A DNA stretch of 64,000 bases from Proteles cristata cristata (GCA_017311185.1 JAESUZ010000415.1:1133501-1197500), one strand, 5' to 3'; positions 39,042 to 50,785 are shown, counted from the first letter of the stretch. Translations and numbers: made by a program. Notes: generated by a model not told the origin, from the letters alone.

Positions 39042-39253
39042 TCATTTTCTTGACTGTTTATTTTTGAGAGAGACAGAGACAGAGCGTGAGCAGGGGAGGG
39101 GCAGAGAGAGAAAGGGAGACACAGAACCCAAAGCAGGTTCCAGGCTTTGAGCTGTCAGAACAGAATCCGACGAGGGGCTTGAACTCACCAACTATGAGAT
39201 CATGACCTGAGATGAGGTCGGACGCTTAACCAACTGAGCCACCCAGGAGCCCC
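39042..39253 (-). mobile_element. Can-SINE
   Basis: Minus-strand copy of the ancestral type (GAGGGGCAGAG, CAACTGAGCCACCC). It is flanked by the direct repeat TCTTATACATT (39031-39041 and 39254-39264). Confidence 0.95.
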
Positions 39254-39919
39254 TCTTATACATTCCCTTAAAATACTCCTACGAGGTAGAGTAAATGAAA
39301 GGTGATGTCCTAGAGACCTACATAATTGAATCAGAGCATCCAAGGCTGTCTGTTTGGGAAGCAGTGGACACAGGACGCCCCATTTCAAGCAGGGAGGACA
39401 GATTCCAGGAATGAGTACGCTCTTCCAGGTGACACTGAGGGGCAGGAGCTCACAGACCAGAGTCAAAGGCTCCTGCAGGTTCCCCTCCTGTGGTCCGAGT
39501 GTTCTGTCCCCTCCTTGGCCTCTGGGACCATAGATAGGCAAGCTGCGGGGGTTCCTAACTCTATGTACAAAGGCTGTGCTCTCATCTCAAAGCTCTGTGG
39601 TGCCAGCTAGGTCCCACCTTTTCTCTCCCACTAGAAAAGCCCACCAATGTTACTGCTGCTCCCACAACCCTCTGGATGCTGATGTGTCTCCCCCACTGTC
39701 TGAGAGGGACCAAGGATCAGCTCCCTCATCACCTTTCTCCCCTTCCTTCCAAAATCACACATCTTAGTTAACAGGTAGGAGTCCCCAGTTCTCCGTTGGA
39801 GCTTCTCTCCAGTAAAGCTGGGATTGGGGGAAGCGAAGGGACCTGTTCCCCAGCCATCTTCTCACCCAGATCAGAGGCTCTGTAACCCAGTGGACAAATG
39901 CATCGCTGTCCTGTCTTTT

Positions 39920-40147
39920 ACTTTTCTTTTCTTTTTTAAAATATTTTTATTTATTTCTAGGAGAGAGAGAGAGAGAGACAGCGTGAGCAGGGGAGGGTCA
40001 GAGAGAGAGATACAGACTCTGAAATAGGCTCCAGGCTCTGAGCTGGCAGTCAGCACAGAGCCCGACGCGGGGCTCGAACCCACGAACCGCGAGATCATGA
40101 CCTAAGTGGAAGTCGAACTCTTAACCGACTAAGCCACCCAGGCGCCC
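39920..40147 (-). mobile_element. Can-SINE, younger subfamily
   Basis: Minus-strand copy with the younger-subfamily diagnostics (TTTCTAGGAGAG, GGGTCAG, CTAAGCC). Flanked by a 14-bp duplication with one mismatch (39906-39919 CTGTCCTGTCTTTT; 40148-40161 CTGGCCTGTCTTTT). Confidence 0.95.
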
Positions 40148-41041
40148 CTGGCCTGTCTTTTTCTTTCCCCGTTTCCCTTTTGTCTCTGCCTAACAATTTC
40201 CCCAGCCCCCCTCCAGGCCCTTCGCCTCCCATTTCCTGCCATGATTCCTAATCCATCCACATAGAAGATTTCAGAGCTGTTTAGAAAATTGGAACCAAAA
40301 ATGAACCCAACCTTGTGACCTGATGTTAAGGATGCAGCAACCCAGAGAGATGCCAGCGAATGCTCAAGGGTCTCCGTAGTGAGTGGGGGGCATCAGGGCC
40401 CAAACACAGTATCCAGGAAGAGCTGTTCTTCCAAATGCTGCGCTCTGCAGGGCTCGGCTGCCTGTTCTGCCTGGGGGAGTCCAACCCCGTGGCACCCTGA
40501 GCGAGTCATACAGTGCTCCTGCAGTGGGCCAGGATTTTGGTATCTGGGCGGTTGCCAGGGTCTTGATCTCCCTTGATTGTCTTTGCTGACCTTTCTTGAG
40601 ATTGCTCAGATCACCGCTTCCCCGAGGAGGCTCAGGCAGAAATGCAGCCGGACCAGATCCGGCAGTCCCACAGGCTCCGTGGAGCCCCCGGACAAGAACT
40701 TGGAGAGGAATCATTCATTCATGCCTGGCAGCAGAAAGCACTTCCTGCTTTTCCCTTCCAGAATGCCCTTCCCCACCTGGACAGAGTCCCAGGGGGTCCT
40801 TCCGGACCCAATCCAGACATCTTCCTCCTCCATCAAGGTGTCCCAGGATGTCGTGAAAGGATCAAAGAACTGAAAGGATTCTCAAAATCCTGCAACACTT
40901 TCCCCTAAGAGTCGTTTCTCATTTAATAACAGAAAATAATGGCCATCGTATGAGGTCTTATCTCTCCAAATAGACTCCAGGATCATGTGAGCAGGAACTC
41001 AGTAAAGACCCCTTGGTAGCCAGTCAGGACTGGCAAACCTT

Positions 41042-41127
41042 GAGTGTTCCAGTTTATAGGTCTGTTGTGGGTCCATGGACCCTTGGGTGTTTCAGTTTAT
41101 AGGTCTGTTGTGGGTTCGTGGGCCCCC
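41042..41127 (+). repeat. 43-bp tandem duplication
   Basis: CAGTTTATAGGTCTGTTGTG occurs twice at a spacing of 43 bp (the shared AGTTTATAGG block at 41051 and 41094), with matching flanks GTGTTCC/GTGTTTC and GGACC/GGGCC. Confidence 0.92.
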
Positions 41128-41504
41128 CTGTGAGCCGGCTTCTGCTCACACTGAGCCCTGGGCTTCCCTAGCACTGGGCCAACAGCGAGAATGGCTCCCC
41201 CAGGTCTCTTGAGGCCGCCTGGGCGCCATCACAGGCCCGAGCAGCCCAGCCTTGGCCCTTCTCCACCGAGCCTGGCTGGGCTTCTTCAGACTCTCATTCT
41301 GAGTTTCAGAACCACCACTGGCCTGCGGTTGCCATGCTGGCTGCTACTTATCCCAGCTCCTTGACACACTCTTCTTGGGTCCCTGTCAAGTGGTTGGATG
41401 GATGGAGTGGAATCTGATATCTCATCCCCAACGTCATTGATTAGGGGAAGGGGTGGAAAGGGGAAGGAATTATTTAGGGATTGGCCCAATCCTGCGGAAA
41501 CAAG

Positions 41505-41680
41505 ATTTTAAAAAATTGAAATATAGTTGACACCCAGTGTTACATTAGCTTCAGGTGTACAGCATAGTGATTCAACAATTCTATATGTTATTCCTGCTCA
41601 CCATGAGAAGCATCACCTGTCACCATACGATGTTATTACAATGTTATTGACTATATTCAAAACAAGAGATTATTGGTATC
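41505..41680 (-). mobile_element. Carnivore L1 fragment
   Basis: ATTGAAATATAGTTGACACC, GTTACATTAGCTTCAGGTG and ATGTTATTACAATGTTATTG resemble the same carnivore L1 end region as the fragment at 28165. Truncated at both sides. Confidence 0.55.
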
Positions 41681-41849
41681 TAAGGAAAATTGAGGCTCCT
41701 GGCCCCTGGGGCAGGTGGGGATGAAGTGGAAAATTCTGGAAGGCATGGGGTGATTGGAGATGCTTCCCCAATAGGTCCTGTGTGCCATTTCCAGCTCACG
41801 AATCTGCCTACCCTTGGAGTCACTGCATGTTTTTTTTTGTTAAAAGTGC

Positions 41850-42010
41850 CAATTTAGTTCAAACCCCTCAGTTTTAAGTCTGGAAACAGAGGTGCTGAGA
41901 GGTGGAATGACTGACCCAGAGCTACAGGGACGGGTGGTGGCAGAACTGGGGCAGGACTTCCAGTCTCCTGATTCGCAGTCCGGGCTCTTCCTGCAGCAGT
42001 CACTGTGCCA
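41850..42010 (-). repeat. MIR fragment
   Basis: GGAAACAGAGGTGCTGAGAG, GAATGACTGACCCAGAGC and TACAGGGACGGGTGGTGGCAG in antisense MIR order, diverged. Confidence 0.65.
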
Positions 42011-42186
42011 AGGGTAAACCGAGGCGCTCCAGGATGAGAGACGTCACTGCATCCGGCCAAGCCCCCAACCCTATTCTTTTGCTCAAAACCAGCCTTTCTA
42101 GGGCCCCCAACACCAGGCGCCTCACTATAAGGACAACCTAGCACATAGTAAGTGTTTGCAAGTCCTTCATAAAAAATAGAAGCAAA

Positions 42187-42400
42187 GGGCACCTGGGTGG
42201 CTCAGTCGGATAAGCGTCTGACTTCCGCTCAGGTCATGATCTCACGGTTCGTGAGTTTGAGTCCCGTGTCAGGCCCGGTGATAACCGCTCAGAGCCTGGA
42301 GGCTGCTTCAGATTCTGTGTCTCCCTCTCTCTCTGCCCCTCCCCAGCTCTCATGGTCTCTCTCTCAAAAATAAATAAATGTTAAAAAAAATTTTTTTAAA
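42187..42400 (+). mobile_element. Can-SINE
   Basis: Plus-strand copy with head GCACCTGGGTGGCTCAGTCG and an AAAATAAATAAATG tail. Flanks AAATAGAAGCA and AAATGGAAGCA look like a target duplication with one change. Confidence 0.93.
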
Positions 42401-43336
42401 TGGAAGCATTTTCCACGGGAGTGATTGTATTCCTGTGGGGACAAAAGCTGGTTCTTCAGGGAGATAGGAAAAAAAAAACAGACCTTACATAAACACACAA
42501 ACAGAGAACATAAACAGAATGCAGTATGTCTGTGGCATTAAAATTTCATGGAGGAGTAAGTTCCTGGCCACCAATTACAATGTGTATGGGGTGAGGCGAG
42601 TTCCCAGCACGACCAAGTAATTCTCGGATACCAGCTGGGTGTCCTACACTTCACCTCCCTGCTGACAGTCTCTCTCCAGAGATAGCATGAGATCCCACGG
42701 GTTATGGGCTCAGTCCGACAAGGCTGCCCGAGCCCCATTCGCTCTTCAGATGCCAAACCCGAGTCCATGCTGTCACCTGAGCTTCTGACCAACTTCCTCA
42801 CGTTTGATGAATTTGTTAGAGCAGCTCACAGAACCTAGAGATACATTTTGCTTACGAGATTACCGGTTATCATAAAAGGCCGTAACTCAGGAACAACCAT
42901 ATGGAAGAGATACACGGGGCAAAGGTTTGGGGAAGGAAGGCAGGGGAGCTCCATGCCCTCTCTGGGCACTCCACTCTCCCCAAGTCTTCACTGACCTGGA
43001 AGCTCTGAGAAGTCGCACCTTTTGGGTTTTTATGGGACCTCATTCCATAGGCAATACTGACTAAATCACTGGTCGCGGGTGATTGATTCAACCTGCAGCC
43101 CCTCTTCTCTCCCCGGAGTTCAGGAGGGTGGGACTGGAAGTTCCAAGCCTCCAATCACAGGTTGGTTCCCCTGGCAACCAGCCCATCCTCAGGTGCTTTC
43201 CCAAAGTCACTACATTAACACAGACTCAGGTGTGGTTGAAAGAGGCCGCTTATGGGTTAGGACACCTTGACCGCTCTTACCACTTAGGAGATTCCGAGGG
43301 TTTTACGAGATGGGTGCTGGAAACAGGATCCAGACC

Positions 43337-43410
43337 AAAGATCTATTTCTTATTATGAATCACAATATCAATTAAAGATCTATTTCTTATTATGAATCAT
43401 ATTATTACCA
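43337..43410 (+). repeat. 37-bp tandem duplication
   Basis: AAAGATCTATTTCTTATTAT, continuing GAATCA, occurs at 43337 and again at 43374 without mismatch over 26 bases. Confidence 0.93.
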
Positions 43411-43494
43411 GCAGCAAATTAGGACAAAATGTCTAAAAAGGCTCCTGGAGGGAGGAGATAATAAACATGGTGAGAAACACTGGACTGTAGGCTC

Positions 43495-43650
43495 GGGCCA
43501 GACTCTCCCTTCCATCCTTTTCCAGCTGGGTGACCCGGGGCCACTTACTTAATCTTTTAGGACTCCACTTTCCTCTCAGTCAAATGGGAATAAAAATTAT
43601 ATTCACCCCAAACAGAGCTATCATTGTTGCTGCAATCACTCTACATGCAG
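43495..43650 (+). repeat. MIR fragment
   Basis: CAGCTGGGTGACCCGGGGCC, ACTTACTTAATCTTTTAGG and TCAGTCAAATGGGAATAAAA follow sense MIR order. Confidence 0.6.
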
Positions 43651-43853
43651 AAGGGTCCAAGTTGGTGCCAAGGATTAGAACTGGTGTTATGATTTCAACC
43701 ACCTACCCTCTACCTGTTCACCCACTCAGAGCTCCACTCTCCACTGAGCTGGTACCAGGTGCTTTGTTGGACAGTAAAGTGCACAGAGCCCTTAAGGGCC
43801 CTCAAAGGGGAAACGAGAGCTTCCATCGTTACTGGCAAAAGAGCCTAATCTAC

Positions 43854-44250
43854 TGTTAAACAAAAAAATTCAACTGAATAATTTAAAAGATTAAATTGGC
43901 TTTATTGAACCATTCATGAACCGGCCAGCATCCCATCGAGCAAACAGAAAGGAAATCTGTTGAGCTGTAGAAAAAGAAAGGTTTTAAAGGCAGAGAGGGA
44001 GTGAAAAAAGGAAATTATGAGCAAAGAATGTATTGTTTTAGGCAAGGTCGCCCTCCTAAGGGGAAAGGAAGGGGTCTATCAGTAAATTTCCTAATGCTGA
44101 CCAGGAAATTCCATGTTGATTGGTTAAAGGTTACATTCCTGGGGGAGGGGGTGGTATTGAAACTGCAGTTAGGTTAGTTATCAAGTCTTGGTTCGCTGAT
44201 GTGAGGCCTTAACGTCAGTGACTCCATCTTGGATCTGTGGTTTTTTTTAT
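43854..44250 (-). mobile_element. Putative solo LTR, minus
   Basis: On the minus strand the sequence runs to AATAAAGCCAATTTAATC followed by TTGAATTTTTTTGTTTAACA, the layout of an LTR end with a poly(A) signal close to a CA terminus. The opposite end has GACTCCATCTTGG near 44220. Family not recognised; no coding interior. The left boundary on the minus strand is approximate. Confidence 0.5.
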
Positions 44251-44259
44251 ACTACTAAG

Positions 44260-44355
44260 CTAGTGATTCCAAACATTAACATGTATACGACTCAGCTGGG
44301 GATCTTGTTAACGTTCATATTCTGATTCAGTACGTCTGGGGTGGGACCAGAAATT
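44260..44355. mobile_element. Possible MER20-like MITE fragment
   Basis: GTGATTCCAAACATTAACATG, GGGGATCTTGTTAACG, TTCTGATTCAGTACGTCTGG and GGTGGGACCAGAAATTC follow the order of a MER20-type hAT element. Truncated on the right. Confidence 0.5.
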
Positions 44356-45501
44356 CTATATTTCTCTTTTTTTGTTTCAAATTTCAACATTTATTTGTTT
44401 GCCAGCTTTCTGCATTTCCACCAAGCTCCCAGATGCCCCGATGCCACTGGTCCAGGACCACAAATCCAGAAATGGTAGAGCCAAGTGTTAAAGAAGCTGT
44501 TCTACTCTTTCCCACACTCAGCCAAACTGAGGAAATGGTGTTTCCCTTTCTCTGCTGATGGTTGCACATTACTTTGATGTCTTATGGGGCCCATAATCAA
44601 GTGCGTCGATGCTCTCACACTGGTCAATTCTGCAACAAAATCATCAAGGCGAGTTCATCCTGCAACCTGGGGTCATGCCCGGTCTCTGAGTATTTTGAAC
44701 ACCGTGTTACAATGAGTTCACTTCAGTGCTCTTGCTGGAGGACATAGAGGTACTTGTTTTTCTTTCGTGATCAAAATACTTAAGGGAGAGGGAGGGGAAA
44801 AGACAAAGAGGGAAGGAGAGAGAAGAGAATAATTGTAATGCGGCGTCTCCACATCACTTGGAAACAGTCTCAGGTAGCCACAATTTCTTCTGACAGAAAC
44901 AACTGAGAGAATGTAAATAGGAATCCTTTATGGAGGAGCCCCTAGCAGGGCAGGACACTTGAAATCAGGCCACTACAATCATGCAGTGTCTGGGGATCTC
45001 GCCCTGTCACTCGATTAGAATTTTAAGTGTAATTCAAGTAATGTTTATGGAAAGTCCTAGAGCAGAAGGGATTGTGGTGTGGGGTTCAGAGCCAAGGACA
45101 GGTCCTAGATGGCAAGGAACAGCAATCTTTTCTTATTAATCATTATTGTTATTATGAATGCATTTGAAGGGCAGTTTCCTCAAAAAAAAGAGTAACCTGT
45201 TAACACATACAGATGTGGCAACTTGGACCTTTCAGAGAATGAAGTTGCAAGTGTGTTTGATTGTGAATTGAGGGCTTCGAGTAGCAACCAAATCGTATCG
45301 CACACAACTATTATTGCTTGATTCCAAACAAATCAAGCCCTGGATTCAAACCGGGAACACCCAAGTAGTGAATGCCCTAGAATCCCTGGTCGGATCAATA
45401 GGTGGACATGCTCCAGAGGGTGTTGGAGAGGTGGGGCAGTTTGGGAAGCTATGAGAAAGGTTTTCCTGAGCAGGGTCATATCTTGATTCAAACATGTCTT
45501 A

Positions 45502-45604
45502 TGGGTGCCTAGCTGGCCCAGTTGGTAGAGCTTGAGACTCGTGATCATGGGATTGTGAGTTCAAGCCCCACATCGGGCATGGAGACTATCTAAAACAAAA
45601 CAAA
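45502..45604 (+). mobile_element. Short Can-SINE variant (about 100 bp)
   Basis: A different tRNA-derived form: GTTGGTAGAG, then TTCAAGCCCCACATCGGGCATGGAGA running directly into an A-rich tail, without the long TC-rich body. Flanking AAACATGTC repeats (45490-45498 and 45605-45613) define the insertion. The same short type occurs at 48036 and 50823. Confidence 0.85.
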
Positions 45605-45629
45605 AAACATGTCCCTCAGGTTGAAGAGT

Positions 45630-45810
45630 GTCTGGGTTAGAGCACCATCATTTATGATCTGGGCACCACTGGGCATGGTTCTTCACGTGTAAGTTGGGAA
45701 TGATAATACCTACTTCACACACACGTTGTAAGGGTACTCTAGGATGAGGCACACAAAAAAACATTGTATCTGGCATTGAGTGAGTGCTCAAATAATGGTA
45801 GTGGGTGTGT
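45630..45810 (+). repeat. MIR SINE
   Basis: TCTGGGTTAGAGCACC, GTAAGTTGGGAATGATAATACC, TTGTAAGGGTACTC and TGAGTGAGTGCTCAAATAATGG match sense MIR from middle to 3' end. Confidence 0.72.
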
Positions 45811-46384
45811 TCAGAAGTGCTCAATTCTTGGTGGTGGCAGTGAAGTAATTCCACAATTCTTGGTGGGTAGAAAGAGCTAAGAACTTAGAAATCTGTTTTT
45901 CTAACAGTGCCTTCTCCCCGTGGACATGGAATCAAATTCAACACCTCTTATACCCTAAACCACGTATATACCTCCCTCCTGCCTGAGCTTCTTGCCCATT
46001 CTCCAGCAGGGAATAAGCCAACCTAGCCACTTCTGAGCCTTTCACGTCAGAGCTCTGGATGCTCACTGGCAATTGCTCCTGATTTCCGCCTTCGCCAATC
46101 TCCCACCCTTTCTTCATCCAGCTGACACGTGGCTAGATCTCGATCTCCTCCAAATCGATTGCACCTTTCTCCACTGCATAGGTTTGTTGTTTATAAAAAG
46201 TTTATAAAATAAACTTTATATCTCTCCAAATTAATTGCCCTTCTTTGTCCCTGGATGTGTTTTTAATTGTTTTGTTCATTACGTATCAACGTCATAATTT
46301 TTAAAACCATCCTTCCTTGAAGGGATGTTTAGGTGATTTTTAGATGTCAGTATTCTAAACAGAGCATCTAAAATGTCTTTACAT

Positions 46385-47190
46385 GGATTATCTTTCTGTT
46401 ATAGGACAGTTTTATTGACGTATAATTGTCATGCCATACAAGTCATCCACATAATGTGTACAACTTAGTGGTTTTTAAAATATTAACAGAGCTGTTCAAC
46501 CATCACTACAATTAATCTTTAGAAAGTCTTCATCACTCTAAAAAGAACCCTCACACCCATTAACAGTCTCCCTCTTCTCCCCGTGTCCCCAACTTTTTTT
46601 TTTTTTTTAATTCTTTTTTAATGTTTTATTTATTTCTAGGAGAGAGAGAGAGACAGCGCAAGCAGGGGAGGGTCAGAGAGAGAGGGAGTCACAGACTGAA
46701 ACAGGCTCCAGGCTCTGAGCTGGCAGTCAGCACAGAGCCCGACGCGGGGCTCGAACCCACGAACCGCGAGATCATGACCTAAGCGAAAGTCGGACCCTTA
46801 ACCGACTAAGCCACCCTCCGTGTCCCCAACTTTAGGCAACCACTAATCTATTTTCTGACTCAATAGATTTGCCTATTCTGGAGATGTCATATAATACAAT
46901 ATTCCTAAAGACCATTCCATTCCACGGTCTTTTGTGTCTGGCTTCTTTCACTTAGCATTATGTTTTCAAGTTCACCCACATGGTGAAATGTATCAGTACT
47001 CCATTCCTTTATGTTGCCAAATAATACTCCATTGTATGGATATATCACATTTTATTTATCCATTCATCAGTTGATGGACATTTGAGTTGTTTCCACTTTT
47101 TGTCTATTATGGATAATGCCGTTATAAACACTTATGTACAAGTGTTTGCGCGGATGCATATTTTCATTTCTATTGGGTCCACTGCATAGT
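46385..47190 (-). mobile_element. L1 remnant, minus, split by a SINE
   Basis: TTTTATTGACGTATAATTGTC, CAACCATCACTACAATTAATC, TGGCTTCTTTCACTTAGC, AATACTCCATTGTATGGATA and CATTCATCAGTTGATGGAC are antisense L1 3'-region phrases. The SINE at 46597-46817 interrupts it. Confidence 0.8.
46597..46817 (-). mobile_element. Can-SINE, younger subfamily, with clipped head
   Basis: Minus-strand copy inserted in an L1 remnant, flanked by CCGTGTCCCCAACTTT (46581-46596 and 46818-46833). It stops at CTAAGCCACCC, so about 10 bp of the usual head (the GGGGCGCCTG end) are missing although the duplication is intact, which fits 5' truncation during insertion. Confidence 0.94.
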
Positions 47191-47465
47191 TTTGCCCTTA
47201 ATCAGGTGTTTCTTGTAGCCTCTTGTTTATATGTTGAATTCATAATCTTCCTCCCCGCCCCAAATCTGCTCCTTCTCCAAAGCACACTACTGGTTCCACC
47301 ACCTATCCTGTTGCACAATCCGGAAACTCACCAGTCATCTTTGCACCGCCCTCGGCTCCCCTGGCCTCCACCCCACTGCTGCCCCTGTCCAGTTCAAGCA
47401 ACTCAGGGAGAATCTTTCTCAGAGAAGGCTTTGCTGACATTATAGAATCAATCAGAAAGTAATCA

Positions 47466-47705
47466 GGGGCGCCCGGGTGGCTTAGTTGGTTAGGCGTCCG
47501 ACTTTCACTCAGGTCATGATCTCGTGGTTCGTGGGTTCGAGCCCCGTGTCAGGCTCTGTGCTGACTGCCAGCTCAGAGCCTGGAGTCTGTTTCAGAGTCT
47601 GTGACCTCTCTCTCTCTGACCCTCCCCTGCTTGCGCTGTCTCTCTCTCTCCTAGAAATAAATAAAACATTAAAAAAATTTTTAAAAAAATAAAAGAAAAA
47701 AAAAG
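47466..47705 (+). mobile_element. Can-SINE, younger subfamily
   Basis: Plus-strand copy with diagnostics GACTGCCAGCTCAGAG, GACCCTCCCCTGC and TCCTAGAAATAAATAA. A target-site duplication GAAAGTAATCAGG lies at 47455-47467 and 47706-47718. Confidence 0.95.
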
Positions 47706-47949
47706 GAAAGTAATCAGGAGTAGTTCTTCATGCACTTGTACCCCTCCACTCATTTGTGGCATTATTAGATCAATGTGTCTGTTTGCTCACTATTGTATCT
47801 CAATTGCTTAGCATAGTGCCTACTTTAGCACAAGGCTATCAGCCTCTCACGATTTGATGTAGATCACATCTCTTTTGTACCATCTCCCAAATTCTAATAC
47901 AATATTATTGTCAATGAAAATTTGTTGACTTGAACTGCTTTCTGTCTTT

Positions 47950-49170
47950 TTGTCATTTTTTTTGGAATTAAAAAAAATTAAGGTATCATTTATATACGCC
48001 AAAGTCCATCCTCTTTGGTGTATAGTTCTGGGAGGATTGATTGATTTTAAGTAGGCTCCATGCCCAGTTTAGGGCTTGAACTCATGACCCTGAGATTAAG
48101 AGTCACATGCTCTACCGACTGAGCTAGCCAGGCACCCCCCAGGTCTGTGAGTTTTGACAAATGTCTACAGTCAGGTAATGACCACCACAGGTAAGATGCA
48201 GAACATTTTACCACTCCCCAAATTTCCATGTGCCCCTTTGTAGTCAACCCTTCCCCTACTGTTTCCTGAAAACATCTGATTTGTGTTTTTTTGTTCCCAC
48301 AGCTTTGCCTTTTCCAGAATATCATACACATCTAAGCATATGTTATGTAGCTTTTTGGTTCTGCCTTTTCTTTCACTTAGCACAATGCATCCACTTCACC
48401 CATGTTATTGCAGTCGCCCAGTCCTTTTCATTGCCGAGTACTAGTCCACTGTATGGATGAACTATCATTCGCTTATCCGTTTCCCAGTTAAGGAACATCT
48501 GTGGTGTTTCCAGGTTTGGCAAGTTGAAGAAAGTCAGTACTGATGTGCAAGTTTTTATGTGAACCAAGATTTTTGGTTTACCTTGGACAAATACAGTGGG
48601 ACATGGGGGTCATATGATAATCATATAACTTCATGGGAAGCTGTCAAACTATTTTCTGAAGTGGGTGCATCATTTCACATCTCTGCCATCCCGCTGCTCT
48701 GTATCCTCACCAGCGCTTGGTATTGAGAATTCTCACATGGTCTGGATTTCCAGTCCTTTATCAGATATGTGATTTGCAGGTATTTTTTCCCAACTGAGGC
48801 TTATCATTTCATTCTCTTTAGGATATCTTTCAAAGAGCAGAAGTTCTTAATTTTTTTTTTTTAGACATGCTCCATTTTTTTTTTTTTTACATTACACTCT
48901 CCATTGGAAGAGGCAGCTCAGACTCATTTATATAGGCCAAAGGATAGAATGGCAAAACATGTGATAGCCCAGAAGTTCCTAAGTTTGATTAAGACCAATA
49001 TATTACTTTTTAAGATTTTATGCACCATGCTTTTGATGTCGTATCTAGGAATTCTTTTTTTATTAACTCAGGGTCCCAGAAGTTTTTCTCCTAGAAATGT
49101 TATAGGTTTAGGTCTTTGGCCAAGTTTATTTCTTTTATCTGTGAACTTTTCATCTGCTTTAGGTCCCAAA
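47950..49170 (-). mobile_element. L1 remnant, minus, split by a short SINE
   Basis: Begins TTAAGGTATCATTTATATAC and continues through TTCCAGAATATCATACACATC, CACTTCACCCATGTTATTGC, TCAAAGAGCAGAAGTTCTTAA and AGGTTTAGGTCTTTGGCC, all antisense L1. The short SINE at 48036-48138 is inside. Interior T runs (48850-48860, 48877-48889) are part of the decayed body. Confidence 0.78.
48036..48138 (-). mobile_element. Short Can-SINE variant, minus
   Basis: Reverse complement of the short type: TTTTAAGTAGGCTCCATGCCC, then GAACTCATGACC and TGAGCTAGCCAGGCACCCC. It interrupts an L1 remnant. Confidence 0.82.
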
Positions 49171-49411
49171 TCTAATCTATGGTTTACTCATCTCTGTTGC
49201 TCTCTAGCCTTTAAGCTTGTGGGGGGGAGGGATTGAGTCTTCTCCCTCCTGGTGAGCGACCCTGAGAGGGAGCTCTTCCTAAGCTGTGAGCCTGACTGCT
49301 CAAGTGACCCACCCTCATCCCACCTCTGATTTTATTCAAGTTCATATTTCCCACAACACCAAGCATTGTATCTCTCACCTTAGATACTGAATAGATGTTA
49401 CTGAAATTTTA

Positions 49412-49622
49412 TTTATTTGCTTGTTTATTATATTATTTATTTAGAGTGCAATTGGGGGAGAGGGGCAAAGGGAGAGGGAGAGAGAGAATCCCAAACAGGC
49501 TCCATGCTCAGCACGGACCCCAAGGTGAGGCTCGATCCCATCCTGGGATCATGACATGAGCTGAAATCAAGAGTCAGATGCTTAATCGACTCAGGTGACT
49601 GAACCACCCAGACATTCCGATT
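49412..49622 (-). mobile_element. Old Can-SINE, minus
   Basis: Diverged minus-strand copy with T-rich start, AG-rich tract and a mutated head ending TGAACCACCCAGACATTCC. Flanked by TTACTGAAATTTTA (49398-49411 and 49623-49636). A second SINE abuts its right flank. Confidence 0.85.
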
Positions 49623-49636
49623 TTACTGAAATTTTA

Positions 49637-49872
49637 TTTTATTATATATTTAACATTTTTTTAATGTTTATTTATTTTTGAGAGAGAGAGAGAGAGAGAC
49701 AGAGCGTGAGCAGGGGAGGGGCAGAGAGGGAGAAAGACAGAGAATTTGAAGCAGGCTCCAGGCTCTGAGCTGTCAGCACAGAGCATGATGTGGGGCTCGA
49801 ACTCGTGAACTGTGAGATCATGACCTGAGCCAAAGTCGGACGCTTCACCAACTGAGCCACCCAGGCGCCCCT
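49637..49872 (-). mobile_element. Can-SINE, minus, at a reused target site
   Basis: Well-preserved minus-strand copy of the ancestral type, ending CAACTGAGCCACCCAGGCGC. Its flanks TTACTGAAATTTTA (49623-49636 and 49874-49887) repeat the same target used by the older SINE to the left. Confidence 0.95.
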
Positions 49873-50384
49873 GTTACTGAAATTTTAAAATGAGACATTA
49901 GGATGGCTTTAGGGCTGCTTATGCCATTGAGAATTCAGGAAAATTAGCACAACTAATAAAATCATTTCTAGTCATTTAACAGGCACTGACTGCATTGGGC
50001 ACCCACTACATGCCAGATACTTGAACACCTCCCGGTAGCTCAGACCTTCGGGAAGTTATTTCATTCTATGTGACCTTCTTATAACAGTGTTGGTCACATT
50101 AGCTGGAAACCAGGAACACAGGGTTGTACGACCAACCGATGTGCCCTGATAGAATGTTTTTAAAATCTGAAATACTGACAGGTAGAAAGTAGCAATGGAT
50201 ACAGAAATAATGTGAGGGCCCTAAAAGTGGAGCGATAAGGGCCCACCTTTCAGGGATAGTTCTCACCCGTTTCCCTTATATTGCCATACTCATTACACTT
50301 TTATCCGCCCAACATCAAAGAGATTTCATGTAACATCCACTTTCTGTCTACACAGGGAGGAAGAAAGGAAACTTCTCCAGTCGA

Positions 50385-50785
50385 CGGTGGCAGATTCACA
50401 TTCATTCTCTCATATGGTTCTAGATTCCAAAAGTCCAAAATCAAGGTGTAGGTAGGGCCATGCTCCCACTAAAGCCTCTAGAAGATTCTTCTTGCCTCTT
50501 CTAGCTTCTGGTGGCTCCTGGATTCCTTTGCTTGTGGCCACACAGCCGGAATCTAGGCCTCTGTCTTCACATAGGCTTCTTCTCTGCATGTACCTCTGTG
50601 TCTTCTTCTTTTCAGTCTTATAAGGACCCTCGTCAGAGATTTAGAGCCCACCCGAATCTAGAATGATCTCCTCTCCAGATCCTAGCCTTCATTACATCTG
50701 CAAAGGCCCTTATTCCAAATAAGGGCATATTCTGAGGTTCTGGGTGGGCATATCTTCTGGGGCGTGGGGGTCAACCCACTATAGA
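50385..50785 (-). mobile_element. MLT1-type MaLR LTR, minus
   Basis: Antisense MLT1-like blocks: AAGTCCAAAATCAAGGTG, GGTAGGGCCATGCTCCC, CTTCTAGCTTCTGGTGGCTC, TTATAAGGACCCTCGTCAG, TACATCTGCAAAGGCCC and, at the end, CAACCCACTATAG. A solo LTR remnant with no coding interior. Confidence 0.78.

Noticed and set aside
41042..41127. Tandem unit considered as a CRISPR-like or satellite array
   Set aside because: Only two imperfect units are present, so it is a simple local duplication.
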